A DNA stretch of 64,000 nucleotides, taken from CAZQBY01 sp964592405 [NCBI: uncultured archaeon]. Its GTDB lineage: Archaea; Altiarchaeota; Altiarchaeia; JAFGQM01. Made by a program: the position numbers and the translations under genes. Shown piece after piece: positions 58,704 to 64,000 of this stretch. Position 1 is the first letter of the stretch, and every line of letters begins with the position of its first letter. The notes under the pieces were generated by a model. It saw only the letters and a program-made list of their open reading frames with translations. It had not been told where the DNA came from and made no database searches. Where the stretch lies: the NCBI GenBank assembly GCA_964592405.1, contig CAZQBY010000002.1:61056-125055 (forward strand), in the 5' to 3' direction.

Positions 58704-59594
58704 TTACGGATTCTGGTTTCCTGCATTGTATACTGTCAGCACCCAATTCTGTGCAGAATTGTAGGTCTGCGGACTGACTAGAGACGATATCTGCTCCAGG
58801 TATACATAGACATCCTCTGTGCTTCCCTGGCCGATTAACAAACTCGTGCCAGCCACAGTAACAGCTGTGTCGTTTGCAAGTTGCTCGCCCTCTGAGGCAT
58901 CAACATCGTTCGCACTGAAATCGCTTGCGGCTATCTTGTCTGTTGCATCTGTTGTCCCTACCAGCTCGTATGCGGTTATGTTCAGGTTTGCGAAGTAGGC
59001 GTTGCCCAGATTCTCTACGGTAACCGGGTCGTCGTCCGCACCCACATTTGTGCTGGTCTGGGAGACTGAACTCCAGCTTATCGAGGCTGGTGTTACATCC
59101 ACAGACTCCAGCCGGTTGTATGTCAGCGTCTGCGTGTCGTCGTTGTCTGAAGCCGAACTGTTATCAACTACTGTACAGTTCACTACCCAGTCAGAACCGG
59201 ACAGGTAGTAGTACTGCATGTTGCCACCAGTGCAGTTCAGGGTTACCGTCGTTGCACTGGAATTGCTTATATTCGTGCAACTCAGGTTTACGACAGTGCT
59301 TCCCTTGCTGACATTACAGTAGGTGGCACTCAGGTTTATGTCTTTCCAGCCATCCTCGTCCGTTACATCTATTGCTACGCTTATTGCGGTTACGCTTCCT
59401 GACGTCGGATTGTAGGTTCCACCATTACCCACTGTTACCGAATTTATGACAGGTGCGGTGTTGCCAAGGACAAGCGACGCGCTGAATGTGTCACTCGCTG
59501 AGTCGGCAGCCAAAACAAGAGTGGCTCCGAAAACAGCGGCAATCGCCAGCGAAAAAAGCGCCAAGCTCATGCTTATTCCATTTCTGTTTCTCAT
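58704..59594 (-). CDS. Secreted surface protein sharing its C-terminal domain with the giant neighbour
   Basis: This 296-aa protein has a signal peptide (MSLALFSLAIAAVFGATLVL), the SASDTFSASLVL element, a beta domain with TVGNGGTYNPTSGS, and a C-terminal domain (YNRLESVDVTPASISW to VYLEQIS) that is almost identical, also at DNA level, to the end of the next gene. There is no C-terminal anchor, so it may be released or bound to another surface protein. A strong AAGGAGG lies 8 nt before the ATG, unusual in this window and suggestive of high expression. Confidence 0.72.
   Translation of the reverse strand: MRNRNGISMSLALFSLAIAAVFGATLVLAADSASDTFSASLVLGNTAPVINSVTVGNGGTYNPTSGSVTAISVAIDVTDEDGWKDINLSATYCNVSKGSTVVNLSCTNISNSSATTVTLNCTGGNMQYYYLSGSDWVVNCTVVDNSSASDNDDTQTLTYNRLESVDVTPASISWSSVSQTSTNVGADDDPVTVENLGNAYFANLNITAYELVGTTDATDKIAASDFSANDVDASEGEQLANDTAVTVAGTSLLIGQGSTEDVYVYLEQISSLVSPQTYNSAQNWVLTVYNAGNQNP
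58842..59125 (-). repeat. 284-bp perfect direct repeat, copy A
   Basis: Bases 58842-59125 are identical to 59789-60072; the match extends with few changes to 58814/59761. It covers the shared C-terminal domain of the two adjacent surface-protein genes and marks recent duplication or gene conversion, since even third codon positions agree. Confidence 0.9.
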
Positions 59595-59647
59595 TCCCTT
59601 TTCCTCCTTTTTGTTTTGTTTGTTTTTTGTGTGTTATGTTGTGACTT

Positions 59648-62600
59648 TTATGGATTTGAGTTCTCTGCTCCGTAGACCATCAGCTCCCACGGCGATACCG
59701 AACTGTATGACTGCTTGCCCAGCGGGGCGTTTGAGATCTGCTCCAGATAAACATATACGTCCTCTGTGCTTCCTGCTCCGATTAACAGACTCGTGCCAGC
59801 CACAGTAACAGCTGTGTCGTTTGCAAGTTGCTCGCCCTCTGAGGCATCAACATCGTTCGCACTGAAATCGCTTGCGGCTATCTTGTCTGTTGCATCTGTT
59901 GTCCCTACCAGCTCGTATGCGGTTATGTTCAGGTTTGCGAAGTAGGCGTTGCCCAGATTCTCTACGGTAACCGGGTCGTCGTCCGCACCCACATTTGTGC
60001 TGGTCTGGGAGACTGAACTCCAGCTTATCGAGGCTGGTGTTACATCCACAGACTCCAGCCGGTTGTATGTCATATTTGTTGATGATTTGTTGCTTGCAGA
60101 GTTGTTGCTCTGGTCATATACCGTGCAGTTCACCTCCCAGTCATCTCCGCTCAGATAGTAATACTGCATGTATCCCGTGCAGGATAATGCTATGGTAGTG
60201 GAGCTTGAGTTTGTCAGGTTAGTGCATGAGCTCAGGTTGACTGTCCTTGAGCCCTTCGTGACATTGCAGTAGGAGTTGGTCCAGTTGACATCCTGCCAGC
60301 CGTCGGAATCGGTGACGTTCATGGTGATGTTTATTAGGGTGGCACCGCCCGATGTCGGATTGTAGACACCGCCGTTGCCAACTGTGATATCCTTGACAGA
60401 CAACGTGGGCATCTCCCCTATAGTGTAGTTGCTCCATGCACTGACGTTGAAGACTACCACAGCAGCGTTTAGAGGGGTGAGATTGTGACAGCATGGGGTG
60501 GTGGTATCATCACAGACCGCTCCATTCCTGAGTATCACCGGGTTGCTGAAGCCCCACTCGTCGATTTCGTAGAGGGTAATGTTGGCAGGCCTGTCGAATC
60601 CGGGAGCCGCGACGGTGTCCACAGTAACTGTGTTATTGCCTATATAGACTATTGAGCTGATGCCCACATTTAAACTTGAACCAGTCCCGTTGACGGCCTG
60701 CAAGAAGCGTATCTCTCCCTGGTTGGTGTCTCTGAAGTAGACAGGAGAACCATTCTGGCTTATGTTGTAGGTGCCGAGATGCGTGTCTATCAGATAGGTG
60801 ATGGTGGTGTCCTGTCCTATATAGAGGTCAGAATAACCAGATTTTGTTACACTTACAGTGATGTTTGTGAAGTTATTCTCGCCGGAAACCGAGCCGCTTA
60901 TGTCTATGCCATCCTCGCTTGAGTTGTAGATTGAGATGTTCTCGAATACATTACCATAGGTCGCACTCAGAAGTATACCGTTCTTCGCGGTGTCATTTAT
61001 CACGGCATTGGAAAAGGTGTTGTTATAGCCGCCAAGAATCACTATGCCCTTGTTGGAGTTATTGACCAGTTCGATGTTGGTGAAGGAGCAGCCATGGCAC
61101 GAGTCGCTGTTACAGAATATGCCATGGTAGGTGTTGTGACTGGATGTTATGTTGTCAGCCGATACATTCACTGTGTCACTCCTGAGATATAGGCCATAAT
61201 AGCCATTTCTAAGGGCGGTTATGTTGGTCAGCACGGCGTGGTCCGACCACCGGATATACACACCGGACTGATGATTGTCATTTGTGACTATGTTCTTTAA
61301 CTGGGCATAGTTATGGTATCTGATGTAGATGCCTTCTAAGTTGTTGCTTGCGTTCACATTGTTGATGACAGGGCCTGTCTTATCACTTCCACTAGTATAG
61401 AGACATATACCCATCCGGCTATCAGTCTTGTAGTTCGTCGATATCTGGCAGTTCTGTATTGTCGTATAGTCTTGTTCCGAGTAGATGCCATAGTAGCTTC
61501 CCCCGGATTGGTTACCATAGACTATATCATTGTCCCAGTTCTGGCAGTCTAGGGTAACGTTGTTGGCAGTTATGATGAAGCAGGTGCCATTGGTGATGAC
61601 GCTGTTGAGCAGTGTGTAGGTAGTGTTCTCCTTGTCTAGGGTTCCGCATGAAGTGAGCTGGTTGAAGCGGAGCACCTTCCACCAAGCGTTGGTGGTGTTG
61701 GCCTCGTTGCTCGCGGAGTCGTGGCAAGTGGCACTTATAACAGAGTAGTTCCCCACATGTACATTCGTCATGTTCCAGCAGATGTTTGTTCCTGTGGTGG
61801 TGTTCACATAGTCCGTGCCGTTGAAGTGCAGGGTGCAGTTGCTGGTTTCCGACAGGCTGACGCAGATGGTTGTGGAGTTGTAGCTGGTTGTGGAGTTGAT
61901 GTCTGTCCAGTTCCATGTTATCACTGGTGGAGTAAGGTCTCCACCACCTTCAGTAGTAAAGTTCATGGTGGCGTTTCTTGTGTTGTAGCCATCAGATACT
62001 TCAACCCTCCAGTCGTAAGTAGTCTGGTTCCCGAGGCCGTGGTCCCATTCGCATGTCACATCAGAATCGGATGTTACATTCTCGAACCTGCAGAGTTCGA
62101 TGTACTGTGGGACAATTATCCACGAGTCTCCTGCGTTGCCTGTCTTGGTGAAGTTTATCGCCTTCAGGACCGGCAGACTCTTGTTGTGTAGGGTGAAGTT
62201 ATCCGTGACATAGAAGCCGTAGCCATCATCCATCTTGCCGTCCGGATCCGTGCTGTTGTAGTAGCCCTCATGGTTCAGGTTCCAGAACAGAATGCCATCA
62301 CCGCCATTTGGAAAGAACTCGTCTATGGTCCAGTTGTAGAACTTGCTCCGGAGGTTGTTTGTATAGCTGTCGCTCAGTCCGAACTCCTGTAGAGTCACAG
62401 GCTTGGTCAGGTTCACAGTGGACCAGTTCACATGCTGCTTGACCCAGTTCTCGAAGCCGTATCTGCCAAGGTTGGGCTCGTAGGGGTTCCAGCGGTCCCA
62501 TGTGACACCAGTTTCATTGGTCCACCACCGGATGGCATCCTCGTTGACCGTGGTCCCGACATACCCGCCGCCGTAGTCCTGCGAGTGCTCGCTCCACTGG

Positions 62601-64000
62601 GTGAACCAGGTCCAGTGGTCGGGGTAGAGGACATAGGAGGCGAAGTCTATGTCCGAGACATCGTGGTCCACTATGAATGCCGTGCCCTCCCACGGGGTGC
62701 CCCAGCCCTCAATGCCCACAGTCAGCAGGTGGTTGGAGTCTATGGATTTCACATAAGCGCTCATGTTCTCTATCCACTCCAGCATTATGCCGCTGCTGCG
62801 GTCGCCGTCAGACTTGGCGCGCGGCTCGTTGCCGAGGGACCATGCGAATATTGTTGGGTCGTCCTTGTATTTGATGCCTGTGTAGGTGTTGGTCCGGTTG
62901 AGCAGATGGAGGGTGTAGTTCCTGTAGTACTTGCGGCAGTTCTCGTCGGTGTAGAACTGATCATGGAAGGCGTCACCGGTGAGGTCCTTGTTGGTGGTGG
63001 GGGAGTGCTGGACATACCACTTCATGCCGCCGTAGGCGTCCCAGTTGTTGACGAGGACCAGCATGAGCCTCATGCCCCTCTTCCCGGCCTGCCAGACCAC
63101 CCAGTCCAAAGCCCGGAAGACCGTCTCGTTGTAGTTGCCCGGAGTGCCGATCTCAAAGAGGTTGTACTGGCCGCCATAGGGCTCGCTGGTGTTGCCTGAG
63201 CCAAAAGCCCATGTCCTTATTACATTGAAGCCCAGAGCCTGCGCCTCATCCAGTATCTCGGTGACATACTGGCGGCTACCAGCTATCTGGTTGCCGTCGT
63301 CGTCGTATGTGAGGTTCGTGGCATAGTCCGTTAAGTAGTAGGCATTGGTCCCCATGAACCTGAACCGGCTGCCGTTGATGGTGAAGTTGAGATTATCAGT
63401 ATCAACAAAAAAGGTCATGGGATCGACGTAGAAGACCACTGTCATGTTGTCGCCATCTTGGTCGGTGACGGTGACATTCAAGGTGACATTATTCGGTATT
63501 CCGGTGCTCCCCTTGCTTGGGAAGTTTATTGTTATCTGGGGAGCTAGATTATGGTAATTCGCATTCCACCACGCCACGGTCGTATTAGCCTTGTTTTTGG
63601 ATGAGTCCTCACAAGTTGCACTTATGCTTGAGTAGTTGCCGTTGGGCTTGTTTGTCATGTTCCAGCAGATGTTTGTTCCTGTGGTGGTGTTCACATAGTC
63701 CGTGCCGTTGAAGTGCAGGGTGCAGTTGCTGGTTTCCGACAGGCTGACGCAGATGGTTGTGGAGTTGTAGCTGGTTGTGGAGTTTATGTCCGCCCAGTCC
63801 CATTCTATGTCAGGCGGCGTGACGTCAGCCCCCTTGTGGAGAACTAGCTCGACGGCCGAGATGAGGTCGTCTGAGCTCGCCTGGTCGTTCCACACACCTA
63901 TGGCGAGCAGGTTATCCTCATCAGTCAGGTAGTTTATGTAGGGGGTTACGTTGATTTCCGTATAGACTGGATTGTATCCCTCGTCCCCAGCAGAAGCGTG
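59648..64000 (-). CDS. Very large secreted protein: Ig-like modules, GH5-type glycoside hydrolase, beta-helix, repeat domain (partial)
   Basis: The frame is open from 64000 to a stop at 59648 (1450 codons) and its N-terminus is outside the window. From the right: a CBM-like part (NVTPYINYLTDEDNLL), an Ig-like module (INSTTSYNSTTICVSLSETS, CTLHFNGTDYVN), and a GH5-like domain (RFMGTNAYYLTDYA, LGFNVIRTWAFGSGN, acid/base WSLGNEPRAKS near 62830, nucleophile VTLQEFGLSD near 62387). A second copy of the Ig-like module, a NosD-like parallel beta-helix (about 61640-60850) and the domain shared with the 58704 gene follow. Most like beta-mannanase-type GH5 enzymes; substrate unknown. No anchor at the C-terminus. 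Confidence 0.75.
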   Translation of the reverse strand, partial: HASAGDEGYNPVYTEINVTPYINYLTDEDNLLAIGVWNDQASSDDLISAVELVLHKGADVTPPDIEWDWADINSTTSYNSTTICVSLSETSNCTLHFNGTDYVNTTTGTNICWNMTNKPNGNYSSISATCEDSSKNKANTTVAWWNANYHNLAPQITINFPSKGSTGIPNNVTLNVTVTDQDGDNMTVVFYVDPMTFFVDTDNLNFTINGSRFRFMGTNAYYLTDYATNLTYDDDGNQIAGSRQYVTEILDEAQALGFNVIRTWAFGSGNTSEPYGGQYNLFEIGTPGNYNETVFRALDWVVWQAGKRGMRLMLVLVNNWDAYGGMKWYVQHSPTTNKDLTGDAFHDQFYTDENCRKYYRNYTLHLLNRTNTYTGIKYKDDPTIFAWSLGNEPRAKSDGDRSSGIMLEWIENMSAYVKSIDSNHLLTVGIEGWGTPWEGTAFIVDHDVSDIDFASYVLYPDHWTWFTQWSEHSQDYGGGYVGTTVNEDAIRWWTNETGVTWDRWNPYEPNLGRYGFENWVKQHVNWSTVNLTKPVTLQEFGLSDSYTNNLRSKFYNWTIDEFFPNGGDGILFWNLNHEGYYNSTDPDGKMDDGYGFYVTDNFTLHNKSLPVLKAINFTKTGNAGDSWIIVPQYIELCRFENVTSDSDVTCEWDHGLGNQTTYDWRVEVSDGYNTRNATMNFTTEGGGDLTPPVITWNWTDINSTTSYNSTTICVSLSETSNCTLHFNGTDYVNTTTGTNICWNMTNVHVGNYSVISATCHDSASNEANTTNAWWKVLRFNQLTSCGTLDKENTTYTLLNSVITNGTCFIITANNVTLDCQNWDNDIVYGNQSGGSYYGIYSEQDYTTIQNCQISTNYKTDSRMGICLYTSGSDKTGPVINNVNASNNLEGIYIRYHNYAQLKNIVTNDNHQSGVYIRWSDHAVLTNITALRNGYYGLYLRSDTVNVSADNITSSHNTYHGIFCNSDSCHGCSFTNIELVNNSNKGIVILGGYNNTFSNAVINDTAKNGILLSATYGNVFENISIYNSSEDGIDISGSVSGENNFTNITVSVTKSGYSDLYIGQDTTITYLIDTHLGTYNISQNGSPVYFRDTNQGEIRFLQAVNGTGSSLNVGISSIVYIGNNTVTVDTVAAPGFDRPANITLYEIDEWGFSNPVILRNGAVCDDTTTPCCHNLTPLNAAVVVFNVSAWSNYTIGEMPTLSVKDITVGNGGVYNPTSGGATLINITMNVTDSDGWQDVNWTNSYCNVTKGSRTVNLSSCTNLTNSSSTTIALSCTGYMQYYYLSGDDWEVNCTVYDQSNNSASNKSSTNMTYNRLESVDVTPASISWSSVSQTSTNVGADDDPVTVENLGNAYFANLNITAYELVGTTDATDKIAASDFSANDVDASEGEQLANDTAVTVAGTSLLIGAGSTEDVYVYLEQISNAPLGKQSYSSVSPWELMVYGAENSNP
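59789..60072 (-). repeat. 284-bp perfect direct repeat, copy B
   Basis: Identical to 58842-59125 with an offset of 947 bp; lies in the C-terminal domain of the giant protein. The sequences diverge immediately on either side (60073 and upstream of about 59761), so the event was limited to this domain. Confidence 0.9.
61767..61897 (-). repeat. 131-bp perfect repeat inside the giant gene, copy 1
   Basis: Identical to 63654-63784. Encodes the core of the Ig-like module (INSTTSYNSTT, LSETSNCTLHFNGTDY, NTTTGTNICWNM). DNA identity across the module points to recent internal duplication or conversion. Confidence 0.9.
63654..63784 (-). repeat. 131-bp perfect repeat inside the giant gene, copy 2
   Basis: Identical to 61767-61897, on either side of the GH5-like domain, so the two Ig-like modules bracket the catalytic domain. 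Confidence 0.9.

Noticed and set aside
62432-63199. Plus-strand frame of 255 codons
   Set aside because: Antisense to the GH5-like region; composition reflects the coding strand's bias.

Overview
The window comes from an archaeal chromosome. It carries the archaeal replication and repair set (PCNA, both primase subunits, HerA-NurA-Mre11-Rad50, EndoQ), archaeal RNA and translation genes (RpoL, Csl4, EndA, GatB, a Dph2-like protein) and Sep-tRNA:Cys-tRNA synthase. It also carries tetraether lipid synthase and 2-phosphoglycerate kinase. Many genes sit behind TTTTTATA-type boxes with start codons about 25-30 nt downstream, so leaderless transcription looks common. Biosynthetic genes (citramalate synthase, PurF, GlyA, GlnA, HisE, ThiC/ThiM/ThiE, CoaBC/CoaD, ferredoxin-dependent pyruvate oxidoreductase) suggest a self-sufficient anaerobe. 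SepCysS, a lysine-less IscS and Tes together fit a euryarchaeal-grade lineage (Altiarchaeota-like or methanogen/Archaeoglobus-related); the exact taxon is inference. I see no rRNA, tRNA, CRISPR array or insertion sequence.

Layout. 1-8.4 kb: CoaBC (cut by the window edge), a DUF434 PIN-like protein, a PflX-like radical SAM protein, CimA, a PadR regulator followed by three small membrane/coiled-coil proteins, CoaD, a phosphoesterase, 2-PGK and EndA. 8.4-18.4 kb (minus): a compact nine-gene unit built around DNA-end processing, Zn-ribbon protein-NurA-unknown-HerA-unknown-Mre11-PLC/S1-like membrane protein-Rad50-HisE. 18.4-27.2 kb (plus): an HDAC-like deacetylase with an unknown basic protein, a Dph2 lacking domain 1, Csl4, RpoL, a DUF99-signal peptidase fusion, Nudix, PCNA, PriL, PriS and a HAD phosphatase. 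27.2-38.9 kb: purF/glyA divergent pair, AMMECR1, a metallopeptidase, ThiC, a candidate structured RNA, CutA, Pcm, a secreted DUF4430-like protein, DUF4443 regulator, GlnA/Lrp divergent pair, ThiM-ThiE. 39.0-42.2 kb: a tight cassette of a 58-aa SepCysE-like protein, SepCysS, an IscS lacking its PLP lysine, and an IscU-DUF59 fusion. 43-46 kb: porGDAB. 46-48.5 kb: a GbsR/MarR regulator divergent from Tes and a small partner gene. 48.6-56 kb (minus): a membrane double-thioredoxin protein, another membrane protein, GatB, YdjM, EndoQ, PAC2. 56-64 kb (minus): four secreted or surface proteins, the last a very large GH5/beta-helix protein running off the right edge.

How they fit together. The thiamine genes supply the cofactor of PorGDAB. 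SepCysS, IscS* and IscU-DUF59 link tRNA-dependent cysteine formation to Fe-S assembly, which the radical SAM proteins, PriL, PurF, ThiC and Tes all need. PCNA, primase and EndoQ (with a C-terminal PIP-like motif) form a replication-repair set. The secreted proteins share N-glycosylation-type and Cys-rich modules and probably depend on the thioredoxin-like membrane proteins. The most notable observations are the SepCysS-IscS*-IscU cassette, the expanded HerA-NurA-Mre11-Rad50 operon with four unassigned members, the DUF99-signal peptidase fusion, the two-domain Dph2, and a structured RNA upstream of cutA.
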